DNA of 64,000 nucleotides from Saprospiraceae bacterium (GTDB taxonomy: Bacteria; Bacteroidota; Bacteroidia; Chitinophagales; Saprospiraceae). Made by a program: the position numbers and the translations under genes. The notes below the pieces were generated by a model, which did no database searches, was not told the origin of the DNA, and was given only the letters and a program-made list of their open reading frames with translations. The first letter of the stretch is position 1; each line of letters opens with the position of its first letter. Of the stretch, positions 1 through 6,694 are shown one piece after another. The DNA is taken from assembly GCA_020627705.1 (NCBI GenBank), contig JAHDGJ010000002.1:180220-244219 (forward strand). The letters run 5' to 3'.

Positions 1-2
1 CT

Positions 3-539
3 GCATTTGCTGCATTGCCTGATGGAACAGTTGACGCCTTGTTGGCTGACCCTACTGGAGATTTGACACAGATATTATTGTATCATGTCTTAGGTGCAGA
101 GGTATTGAGTACCGATTTGTCTGATGGGCAAGTAGCTACAACTATTAATGGACAAGATGTTACTGTTTCTATTAATAATGGTGTAGTTCAAATAAATGAT
201 GCTGAGGTAACCATGGTTGATTTGATAACGGATAATGGTGTTGTACATGTGATAGATGCGGTACTTCTACCTAATCTTTCTTCAAATAAAGAAATTGTAC
301 TAACTGAACGTATTACAGTGTATCCTAACCCTACAGCGGATTTTATTCAGTTTAAAGGTGAAGGACTGACCAATGAAAATATGTTAGAGATTTTGGATAT
401 GACGGGAAGAGTAGTATTAAAATCAAATTACTTGGACCTGACTAATCAAGTTGATGTTTCAGACTTAGTGGTAGGAAAATACATTGTCCAAATAAAAAAC
501 GAGGAAAGAATTTTGGTTCAATCCTTCATTAAAAATTAA
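3..539 (+). CDS. Fasciclin (FAS1) domain protein with T9SS sorting domain, 3' part only
   Basis: This is the 3' end of a gene that begins before the window; the reading frame is open from base 3. The first ~95 residues read as the end of a FAS1 (fasciclin) domain, including the H2-like segment ILLYHVLGAEV and the closing DNGVVHVIDAVLLP. FAS1 domains are extracellular adhesion modules. The last ~75 residues (from about base 309) are a T9SS type A sorting domain with the VYPNPTADF motif and a terminal beta-strand region ending in IKN, so the protein should be exported by type IX secretion and then cleaved or anchored at the surface. A stem-loop follows the stop codon. The domain call is strong. 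The number of FAS1 domains in the full protein cannot be seen. Confidence 0.88.
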   Translation, partial: AFAALPDGTVDALLADPTGDLTQILLYHVLGAEVLSTDLSDGQVATTINGQDVTVSINNGVVQINDAEVTMVDLITDNGVVHVIDAVLLPNLSSNKEIVLTERITVYPNPTADFIQFKGEGLTNENMLEILDMTGRVVLKSNYLDLTNQVDVSDLVVGKYIVQIKNEERILVQSFIKN

Positions 540-552
540 GAATTTAACTGGT

Positions 553-590
553 GTTGGCTGTCCATAGTAAAAAGATATTATGGGCAGTCC
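553..590 (+). other. Bulged stem-loop between the FAS1 gene and ECF sigma 1
   Basis: GGCTGTCCAT at 556-565 pairs with ATGGGCAGTCC at 580-590, leaving a single bulged T at 588. The stem can extend inward by three more pairs. A stem-loop with the same bulge and a compensating base change lies at 2877-2911, in front of the second sigma gene. It could be the FAS1 terminator, but no U-run follows directly, or it could be a leader RNA structure of the sigma operon. Confidence 0.6.
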
Positions 591-703
591 TCTTAAAATA
601 ATTCTATTTTTTCTCAACTTTTTTGACTTTGAAGACTTATTACTTACAACAATCAAAATTTGGTTCTTCTTCTATTCGAAGGGAAGCCACTGTTGTAAAA
701 ATA

Positions 704-1261
704 ATGTCTACTGATCACGAAATAATAAGCCGCATACTAAATGGAGAGAGAGCTCATTTCCGAGAACTCTACAATCGGCATATTCAGTATTTAATGCTCA
801 CTGCATTTAGATATATTAAACGAAGAGAAGTTGCGGAAGATTTAGTCCAAGAATCTTTGATAAAGATTTTTAATAAGCTTAGTCAGTTTGATGCCGAAAA
901 GGGGAAATTTCGATCTTGGGCAAAAAAAATAGTAATCAATACTTGCCTTGAGTTTTTGCGTAAAAAATCCATTATTCAATATGTGGAAGATTTTCGTGAA
1001 ATTCATTTGACAAATTCCGTAAGAGAAGTGGCTTTAGAAAACTTAGAACTTGAAGACCTGACAAAGGTTATTCAATCTTTACCAACGGGATATCGTGCAG
1101 TGTTTAACATGTACATTATTGATGGGTATTCGCATAAAGAAATTGCTCAGAAATTTTCGATTAGTGAATCCACCTCAAAAACTCAGCTGCTAAAGGCCAA
1201 AAAAGCGCTTAGACTTAACATTCAAAAAGAAGAAATCACCTTTGTTAGAGCATATGCCTGA
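704..1261 (+). CDS. ECF-type RNA polymerase sigma factor (first copy)
   Basis: A 185-residue extracytoplasmic-function sigma-70 factor. Region 2 shows FRELYNRHIQYLMLTAFRYI and the DLVQESLIKIF core-binding/-10 recognition segment. Region 4 near the C-terminus has the helix-turn-helix GYSHKEIAQKFSISESTSKTQLLKAKKAL. It should direct RNA polymerase to a small regulon and be held inactive by the membrane protein encoded next. The frame is open upstream to a TTG at 623, but ATG 704 is preferred: it gives 185 residues, exactly the length of the paralogue at 3014, and aligns with that protein's N-terminus. The stop overlaps the downstream ATG by 8 nt (ATGCCTGA), which suggests translational coupling. 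The target promoters are unknown. Confidence 0.9.
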   Translation: MSTDHEIISRILNGERAHFRELYNRHIQYLMLTAFRYIKRREVAEDLVQESLIKIFNKLSQFDAEKGKFRSWAKKIVINTCLEFLRKKSIIQYVEDFREIHLTNSVREVALENLELEDLTKVIQSLPTGYRAVFNMYIIDGYSHKEIAQKFSISESTSKTQLLKAKKALRLNIQKEEITFVRAYA

Positions 1262-2711
1262 TTGGAATAACATAAAATCTCGCTTTGAGGATGACAATTT
1301 TAAAGTCAACCCTTGGTTAAATCCAAGCAAAGATCTCTTGGATGGCTTAGGTATTCTTGAAGAAGAAAAGAAAGAGCAAAAGGAGTCTAAGCCTTATTGG
1401 TTATGGTTTTATGTATCCTTAGGGTTTTTGTTTGTGGCGGTTTTTATCTTCTTCTTATTTAAGCCTAGCTCTTCGAATCCAAAGGTTTACGTTAAGGGGC
1501 AACAAAAGAGTAGTGAGATTTCAAAAGTTAGGGTTAAAGCTGAAGAAGTAAAATCTAATGCGCTTGATTCGAATGATGAAAGGCCTCAAAAACGTAGCGA
1601 AACGGCCAAATCACTTGTAGCATTAAATCAAACTAATGAGGCTTTAAAAGAATCTACTGCTCAGTTCTCTTTAAACAACCGAGCAATTCACACAAATGAT
1701 GTTGAATTTATTGAGAGAGTTGATCTCCTTGAAGGAAAGTCAAGTAGTCAAATTGCTGACTCCAAATTTACCTTTGACCAAAATAGTACTCAAGGTGGGT
1801 TTAGTAAAAAGATAACAACAGAAAAAAATAGAAGGTCTACGATATTGATGCCATTGGCTCAAAAAGAAATAAGTCCAATGGATTTTGAGCAAAAAGTGAT
1901 CATCTCTGACAAACGTTTTATTCCCATTGAACTTAAATCTATCGAAAGACCTTTCACACAACAATTGGCATTTGGTGTAGGTGTTAGTCAGGGTACATTT
2001 CGATTAAATCAGTTGTATAGTGATTTTCTGGATCCAGCAGATTTTAGTCACGGACAAACTAAGGGAATGTATGGCTTCGTAGAGTACGCTAAAAATTTGG
2101 GAAAGAATTGGTTAATTAAAACCAGTGTCTCCTACGAACGTTCAAGTTTTGACTCTGGGCATAACTCTGAAATTTCATATTGCAAGAATTGTGAGGACGA
2201 AAATGTTAGTTCCAATTCTATAGATCTGGTAATGGCAAGTCCTGTCGGCCTGCTTTCTTCAAACCTGGTAGTAAATAGAATGGAATCTTTTGCTGGAGAC
2301 AATATTGATCTCACAGTAAACTTAAACAATCGACATACTATTAGTTTTGTTAACCTTGACCTGGCAGTGGGTCGAGATATTATTGCAAATCCAAGACAGA
2401 GATTACAACTCTTTTCGGGTATAGGTGTAAATTATTTTTCTAAAATTGAAAATGAATTGCATTCATTTTTTGTAGATCACGATGATTTTTCAAGTGGAAA
2501 TGCTGGTATAAGTTCAGATCAAATGTCCATAAATGAGTTTTTATATACGCTCAATTTTGGGCTTAATTATTCTCGGACTTTGAAAGAAAATACCAGTTTA
2601 AGTATCTCCGGTGAATATCGTTCTGCTTTAAATCCAATTTTTAACGAATTGGATTTCAGCTCGGATTACAACAGATTAAGGCTTTCCCTTGGTATAGTTC
2701 GACATTTTTAA
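1254..2711 (+). CDS. Putative dual membrane-spanning anti-sigma factor (first copy)
   Basis: A 485-residue protein overlapping the sigma gene by 8 nt. What can be seen: a charged N-terminal head of ~47 residues (MPDWNNIKSRFEDDNF), one hydrophobic helix at about 48-69 (YWLWFYVSLGFLFVAVFIFF), a polar Ser/Lys/Asn-rich linker to about residue 235, then ~250 residues of alternating amphipathic strands starting FGVGVSQGTF and ending with a terminal Phe (GIVRHF), as in outer-membrane barrels. This layout matches the Bacteroidota family I know as dual membrane-spanning anti-sigma factors (Dma): the head binds the sigma factor in the cytoplasm and the barrel senses the outer membrane. Function is inferred from layout and neighbour. 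A plain barrel protein is the alternative. ATG 1254 is preferred to TTG 1242. Confidence 0.65.
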   Translation: MPDWNNIKSRFEDDNFKVNPWLNPSKDLLDGLGILEEEKKEQKESKPYWLWFYVSLGFLFVAVFIFFLFKPSSSNPKVYVKGQQKSSEISKVRVKAEEVKSNALDSNDERPQKRSETAKSLVALNQTNEALKESTAQFSLNNRAIHTNDVEFIERVDLLEGKSSSQIADSKFTFDQNSTQGGFSKKITTEKNRRSTILMPLAQKEISPMDFEQKVIISDKRFIPIELKSIERPFTQQLAFGVGVSQGTFRLNQLYSDFLDPADFSHGQTKGMYGFVEYAKNLGKNWLIKTSVSYERSSFDSGHNSEISYCKNCEDENVSSNSIDLVMASPVGLLSSNLVVNRMESFAGDNIDLTVNLNNRHTISFVNLDLAVGRDIIANPRQRLQLFSGIGVNYFSKIENELHSFFVDHDDFSSGNAGISSDQMSINEFLYTLNFGLNYSRTLKENTSLSISGEYRSALNPIFNELDFSSDYNRLRLSLGIVRHF

Positions 2712-2741
2712 AGATCTCCCTCAATATCTTTTACCCCTTCC

Positions 2742-2756
2742 CCCTTTATTAAAGGG
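2742..2756 (+). terminator. Short hairpin, possible terminator of the first module
   Basis: CCCTTTA and TAAAGGG form a 7-bp inverted repeat around one T, 31 nt after the stop of the first anti-sigma-like gene. T-rich sequence (ACATTTTTTC) follows after a gap. The loop is tight and the U-run is not adjacent, so the call is weak. Confidence 0.35.
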
Positions 2757-2876
2757 TTCTCCACATTTTTTCAAATATTTTTTAGGCCTAGGCAACCTTT
2801 TTAAAACAAGTACCGTAAAGGAAAGTAAGAAAGGAAAATAACGCCAAGCGATATAAAGATTAATTCAACTGATGTA

Positions 2877-2911
2877 GGCTGTTCTCAATAAAAAGTTATT
2901 CTGAACAGTCC
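2877..2911 (+). other. Bulged stem-loop upstream of ECF sigma 2
   Basis: GGCTGTTC at 2877-2884 pairs with GAACAGTCC at 2903-2911, leaving one bulged T at 2909 in the same place as in the 553-590 stem. Relative to that copy, one C-G pair has become T-A and one G-T pair has become T-A, so pairing is kept while sequence changes. The distance to the sigma start (about 102 nt) is close to that of the first copy (about 113 nt). Confidence 0.6.
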
Positions 2912-2956
2912 ACTTTTCTAAAGTTAAGTCAACTTTTTCACTTTAGAGCCTTTTAT

Positions 2957-2986
2957 AGTAAAGACACGTACGTTTCGTACTTTACT
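2957..2986 (+). other. Imperfect inverted repeat just upstream of sigma 2
   Basis: AGTAAAG, a 4-nt bulge, then GTACG, a TTT loop, CGTAC and TTTACT form a 30-nt imperfect hairpin ending 27 nt before the TTG start at 3014. It may be an operator or a leader hairpin affecting translation. No equal structure is clear before sigma 1. Confidence 0.45.
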
Positions 2987-3013
2987 GTACTTAGTAATTT
3001 AAATTTTTAAAAG

Positions 3014-3571
3014 TTGCCATTATCCGATGTTGAAATAGTAAAAGCAATTCTTTTGGGGGATTCTTCCAAGTTTAATGCGCTTTATGTTAATCACATCCGA
3101 CATTATATGCTTTTGGCAAATAGATATATGCGTTCAAAGGAAGATGCGGAGGATATGGTGCAAGAAGGATTGATAAAAATTTTTAAAAATCTTTCATCCT
3201 TTGATTCTAGCAGGGCAAATTTTAGAACTTGGTCGAAAAGAATCATTCTAAATACATGTCTTGATTACTTAAGAAAAAACAAGCTCAATTATATTGATGA
3301 TTTTGAAAACTTGAAATTTTGGCTGGAAGCAAAAGAAAAGGCTTCTCAAAACCTCGAATTACAAGATCTCACCAAACTTATACAAGCAATGCCCAGTGGA
3401 TACCGTACGATTTTTAATATGTATGTAATCGACGGTTATTCGCATGTTGAGATTGCAAAAGATTTAAATATTTCTGTTTCCACTTCGAAAACACAGCTTT
3501 TAAAAGCGAAAAAAATGTTACGAGCAAAAATTACAAAGCAAGATCAAAATTGGAAGAACATTTATGCTTGA
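3014..3571 (+). CDS. ECF-type RNA polymerase sigma factor (second copy)
   Basis: A 185-residue paralogue of the sigma factor at 704-1261. Region 2 reads MLLANRYMRSKEDAEDMVQE, and region 4 has GYSHVEIAKDLNISVSTSKT. The two proteins match along their whole length, for example at GYR(A/T)(V/I)FNMY(I/V)IDGYSH. The start is TTG at 3014: the next in-frame ATG would remove part of region 2, and TTG gives exactly the paralogue's length. The stop overlaps the next ATG by 8 nt (ATGCTTGA), the same arrangement as in the first copy. The pair probably arose by tandem duplication of the whole sigma/anti-sigma unit, with divergence since. Whether the two recognise the same promoters cannot be read from the sequence. 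Confidence 0.9.
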   Translation: MPLSDVEIVKAILLGDSSKFNALYVNHIRHYMLLANRYMRSKEDAEDMVQEGLIKIFKNLSSFDSSRANFRTWSKRIILNTCLDYLRKNKLNYIDDFENLKFWLEAKEKASQNLELQDLTKLIQAMPSGYRTIFNMYVIDGYSHVEIAKDLNISVSTSKTQLLKAKKMLRAKITKQDQNWKNIYA

Positions 3572-4979
3572 TTGGAAAGACATAAAATCAAAGTTTTCTA
3601 AGGATGACTTATCCAATGATGATTGGTTAGAGCCAAGCAAAAATCTTTGGCAGGGTCCTGAAGTTTCGCCCACAAAGGACGAAAGAAGAAGGCCGATCTT
3701 GTTTTGGTTAACCTTTGGCTTTATCAGTGTGTTAGTTTTGATTGGAATCAGTTTTGGCACGAATACTTCAAAAGGCATTTCTGATAATAAGGTCAAGGTA
3801 GAAAATGAAAGTAAAAACGAGGTTCAAAATCGCAAAGATCTCTTCAATCCTAACACTGATACACCACGATCCGAGCTTAAAAGAATTAACGTAGATACCA
3901 AGGGATCTTCAGATCAGCCTAAGTCGCCTAGGTATAAGCGAACCTTAAATAATTTGTTTAGCGGTACCTCAGAGAACAAAAAATCCATAATTGGACAAAC
4001 CGCTGCCGCAACAAAATTTTTAACAGGGAAGAACTTAACGCAGGATGAAGTCGAGCTTTTGAATGCTAAAAAAAGTTTGCCACATCCTGGTGAGTCCATA
4101 TTTACTAGCTTCGAAAACCTGGGCTTACTTCCGGTAAGTCAAGTTCGACCTTTGAAATCTAGCCATAGGATTGTTTTGCTTGATGATAAAATTAAGGTAG
4201 GAGCAATGGATCAAAAACAAAATCCAAAGAAAGCCCAGATTGGTTTTGGATTAGGAGTGTCTTTGGGTTTTATTTCTTTAAATCAAGCCTTTAGCAATCA
4301 TTTAGCTGCGGCACAATTTGAACATTCCACAAGTCAAGGCGTGCTGGGCTGGACTGAATATATTAAGATCTTCAACAATGGTTGGAAATTTAAAACTGGT
4401 CTTTCTTTCGAACGTATAGAATTTGAGTCTAGTCATAATTCTCAAATCATTTATCTAACAGAGGAAGAAAGTGATTTTAAAAGTGACATTGATCTGGTCC
4501 TTTCTAGCCCTGTAGGGAACATGACATCCAATTTGATTATGACGAGAAGCCAAATGATTGTCCAAGATCAACTGGATGTAGATCTTGATTTGGCGAATCG
4601 ACATATCGCATATTTTATCAACCTTGATTTAGGTGTAGCTAAAAGCATATATAGTAACGATCAAAGTGCTTTTGATGTATATGGCGGATTGGGAATCAAT
4701 TATTTGTCTGGATTAAATAATCAGATAACTACAGTCCAAATTACCAATCAAAATTTTGAAAGTGTTCAAGGGGTAGTAACGCAAAATCAGCAGTCGATGC
4801 ACGTCTTCCAGCCCACGTTTAATTTGGGCGGTCAATACCAATGGAAATTGGATGCCTATACTAATTTGAGTTTTGCGACAGAATATCGTGGCGCTTTGAA
4901 TTCATTTTATGAAGAGCAAGAGTATAGTTCTAAGCTCCGAAGGATTCGAACTCAACTTGGCGTCTTGCATTCTTTTTAA
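3564..4979 (+). CDS. Putative dual membrane-spanning anti-sigma factor (second copy)
   Basis: A 471-residue paralogue of the protein at 1254-2711. The N-terminal head is clearly related (MLDWKDIKSKF with DDWLEPSKNLW against MPDWNNIKSRF with NPWLNPSKDLL). A single helix lies at about 44-65 (ILFWLTFGFISVLVLIGISF), followed by a polar linker to about 220 and a barrel-like C-terminal half (IGFGLGVSLGFISL to the end, GVLHSF). Shared barrel segments include SSPVGN(M)/SSPVGL with TSNL, and the NRH(I/T)...F(I/V)NLDL stretch. The linker is the least conserved part. It should hold the second sigma factor at the membrane and release it on an outer-membrane signal. It ends 1 nt from the convergent folB gene. 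Confidence 0.65.
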   Translation: MLDWKDIKSKFSKDDLSNDDWLEPSKNLWQGPEVSPTKDERRRPILFWLTFGFISVLVLIGISFGTNTSKGISDNKVKVENESKNEVQNRKDLFNPNTDTPRSELKRINVDTKGSSDQPKSPRYKRTLNNLFSGTSENKKSIIGQTAAATKFLTGKNLTQDEVELLNAKKSLPHPGESIFTSFENLGLLPVSQVRPLKSSHRIVLLDDKIKVGAMDQKQNPKKAQIGFGLGVSLGFISLNQAFSNHLAAAQFEHSTSQGVLGWTEYIKIFNNGWKFKTGLSFERIEFESSHNSQIIYLTEEESDFKSDIDLVLSSPVGNMTSNLIMTRSQMIVQDQLDVDLDLANRHIAYFINLDLGVAKSIYSNDQSAFDVYGGLGINYLSGLNNQITTVQITNQNFESVQGVVTQNQQSMHVFQPTFNLGGQYQWKLDAYTNLSFATEYRGALNSFYEEQEYSSKLRRIRTQLGVLHSF

Positions 4980-4980
4980 A

Positions 4981-5331
4981 CTAAAAGCTCATTTCGACAA
5001 AAGAGTAATCTATTTTTCCTCCCATTTGTGGGTTTCTCTTTCGAATTTTTAATTGTGCTGTTTGCACCAACTTATGTTCGCTTTGAATACGTTTTAAAAT
5101 ATTTAAGGCCAAAGTTTCTAGTAATTTTTGAGTTTTAGAAAACTCCTCTTTACAAATATTGAAAAGAGTTTCGTAGTTAACGGTGTCGTTGATGTCGTCC
5201 TTCAAGCTATCAAATCCTTTTATGTCCACACTTAAATCAACTATAAAATGATTCCCTGCTTTTCTTTCTTCTGGATAATACCCATGAAAAGCAAAAAATT
5301 CTACGCCTTCTAATCCTATTTTAGTATTCAT
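4981..5331 (-). CDS. folB: Dihydroneopterin aldolase
   Basis: A 116-residue protein with the full length and motifs of FolB, which converts 7,8-dihydroneopterin to 6-hydroxymethyl-7,8-dihydropterin and glycolaldehyde in folate synthesis. Visible are LEGVEFFAFHGYYPEER near the N-terminus, the DTVNYETL segment and the KIRKRNPQMGGKIDYSFVEM end that closes the tunnel-shaped octamer's subunit. ATG at 5331 is supported by a TAGTTTTG -7 motif on the same strand only 4 nt upstream (5336-5343), so the mRNA may have almost no leader. It is transcribed divergently from the acyl-CoA dehydrogenase. Confidence 0.92.
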   Translation of the reverse strand: MNTKIGLEGVEFFAFHGYYPEERKAGNHFIVDLSVDIKGFDSLKDDINDTVNYETLFNICKEEFSKTQKLLETLALNILKRIQSEHKLVQTAQLKIRKRNPQMGGKIDYSFVEMSF

Positions 5332-5335
5332 ACTG

Positions 5336-5364
5336 CAAAACTAAAAAAAGCATAATCTATACAA
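5336..5364 (-). promoter_or_regulatory. folB promoter, Bacteroidota sigma-A type
   Basis: On the minus strand a TTG (CAA at 5362-5364) is followed after 18 nt by TAGTTTTG (5336-5343), matching the Bacteroidota -33 TTTG / -7 TAnnTTTG pattern. The predicted start of transcription falls at about the ATG of folB. Confidence 0.5.
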
Positions 5365-5393
5365 TTTGTTCAGCACAGTAAGTATTGCTTATT

Positions 5394-5401
5394 TACCTTT
5401 G
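5394..5401 (+). promoter_or_regulatory. -7 promoter motif of the acyl-CoA dehydrogenase gene
   Basis: TACCTTTG is an exact TAnnTTTG match 16 nt before ATG 5418. The only upstream TTTG (5365-5368) is 25 nt away, longer than the usual 19-21, so the -33 element is uncertain. Confidence 0.45.
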
Positions 5402-5417
5402 CGGCAAAATAAAATGT

Positions 5418-6605
5418 ATGGCATCTGCTAAAACTGATAAGTTTCAATTTCATGATTATTATGTGGTTGAAGACCTGCTAAATGAAGACCACAGAATGGC
5501 CCGTCAAGCTGTGAGAGACTGGGTGAAACAAGAGGTAAGTCCAATTATAGAGGAGTATTCTGAAAAGGCAGAATGCCCTCAGCATTTGTTTAAAGGCCTA
5601 GCAGAAATTGGTGCCTTTGGTCCTAGTTTGCCCATTGAATATGGAGGCGGCGGAATGGATGAGATAGCATATGGTGTGATTATGCAAGAATTGGAAAGAG
5701 GAGACTCAGGAATTCGCTCTATGGCTTCAGTGCAAGGATCTTTGGTCATGTATCCGATATACAGATTTGGATCCGAAGAACAGAAAAAGAAATATTTACC
5801 TAAGCTAGGTAGTGGTGAATTTATTGGGTGCTTCGGTTTGACAGAACCAGATCACGGTTCCAATCCAAGTGGAATGATCACCAACATTAAAGACGATGGC
5901 GATGCTTATATCCTCAATGGAGCCAAAATGTGGATTACAAACAGTCCAATCGCTGACCTCGCTGTGGTATGGGCTAAAGACGAAGAAGGTAAAATCAGAG
6001 GACTCATTGTAGAATCTGGTTGGGAAGGGTTTTCTGCTCCTGAGATAAAAGGAAAACTCTCTTTGAGAGCATCGATTACTGGAGAATTGGTTTTTGAAGA
6101 TGTTAGGGTACCAAAAGAAAATGTCCTGCCAGAAGTTGTAGGTCTAAAAGGACCTTTGTCTTGTTTGTCTAAAGCACGATATGGTATTGCATGGGGAGCG
6201 ATAGGAGCTGCTCTAGACTGTTACGATTCAGCCCTTAGATATTCATTAGAAAGAGAGCAATTTGGAAGACCTATCGGGGGATTTCAATTAACACAAAAGA
6301 AATTGGCTGAAATGATTACCGAAATCACCAAGGCACAACTTTTAGCTTGGAGATTGGGATCATTGGCGAATGATGGCAAAGCAACTCCCGCACAGATTTC
6401 GATGGCTAAACGAAATAATGTCAATATGGCTTTAGAAATAGCTAGAGAAGCCAGACAAATTCACGGTGGTATGGGGATAACCAGCGAGTATCCTATCATG
6501 CGACATATGATGAATTTAGAGACGGTATTGACTTATGAAGGCACTCATGATATCCATCTTTTGATCACAGGAATGGATGTTACTGGATTGAATGCTTTCA
6601 AATAG
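5418..6605 (+). CDS. Acyl-CoA dehydrogenase, glutaryl-CoA dehydrogenase type
   Basis: A 395-residue FAD enzyme of the acyl-CoA dehydrogenase fold, closest by motif to glutaryl-CoA dehydrogenase, which oxidises and decarboxylates glutaryl-CoA to crotonyl-CoA in lysine/tryptophan breakdown. Seen in the sequence: GGGGMDEIAYG, the flavin-contacting FGLTEPDHGSNPSGM, WITNSPIADLAVVWAK, RYGIAWGAIGAALDCY, REQFGRPIGGFQLTQ, and the C-terminal RQIHGGMGITSEYPIMRHM followed by TYEGTHDIH, whose Glu is the expected catalytic base. The N-terminal DPL(L)-type helix is present. ATG 5418 is chosen over an earlier codon at 5385 because a -7 motif lies between them. Substrate assignment is by similarity of motifs only. 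Confidence 0.85.
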   Translation: MASAKTDKFQFHDYYVVEDLLNEDHRMARQAVRDWVKQEVSPIIEEYSEKAECPQHLFKGLAEIGAFGPSLPIEYGGGGMDEIAYGVIMQELERGDSGIRSMASVQGSLVMYPIYRFGSEEQKKKYLPKLGSGEFIGCFGLTEPDHGSNPSGMITNIKDDGDAYILNGAKMWITNSPIADLAVVWAKDEEGKIRGLIVESGWEGFSAPEIKGKLSLRASITGELVFEDVRVPKENVLPEVVGLKGPLSCLSKARYGIAWGAIGAALDCYDSALRYSLEREQFGRPIGGFQLTQKKLAEMITEITKAQLLAWRLGSLANDGKATPAQISMAKRNNVNMALEIAREARQIHGGMGITSEYPIMRHMMNLETVLTYEGTHDIHLLITGMDVTGLNAFK

Positions 6606-6648
6606 ACTTTCGCCAAAGAAATAGTTTACTTACATTCGTTTTTTATAT

Positions 6649-6670
6649 CATATATGGTATACCATATATG
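6649..6670. promoter_or_regulatory. 22-bp perfect palindrome upstream of the DUF389 gene
   Basis: CATATATGGTA is followed directly by its exact reverse complement, giving a perfect 22-bp dyad 24 nt before ATG 6695. It is symmetrical to the centre with no loop, which suits a dimeric DNA-binding protein better than a terminator, and no U-run follows. The regulator is unknown. Confidence 0.5.
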
Positions 6671-6694
6671 TATTAGGTGAATAATAAATTTCAG

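Larger units (their letters stand above)
2712..3013 (+). other. Intergenic region between the two sigma modules (302 nt)
   Basis: No coding frame is apparent. The region holds three hairpins in order: 2742-2756 (CCCTTTA/TAAAGGG, followed by T-rich sequence, a possible terminator of the first module), 2877-2911 (bulged stem matching the one before sigma 1) and 2957-2986 (AGTAAAG...CTTTACT around GTACG/CGTAC). The segment with TCAACTTTTTCACTTT near 2930 resembles TCAACTTTTTTGACTTT near 613 upstream of the first sigma gene, so the leader was duplicated together with the genes. Confidence 0.65.

Noticed and set aside
6649-6670. Palindrome as the end of an insertion sequence
   Set aside because: No transposase, no second copy and no target duplication are visible nearby.
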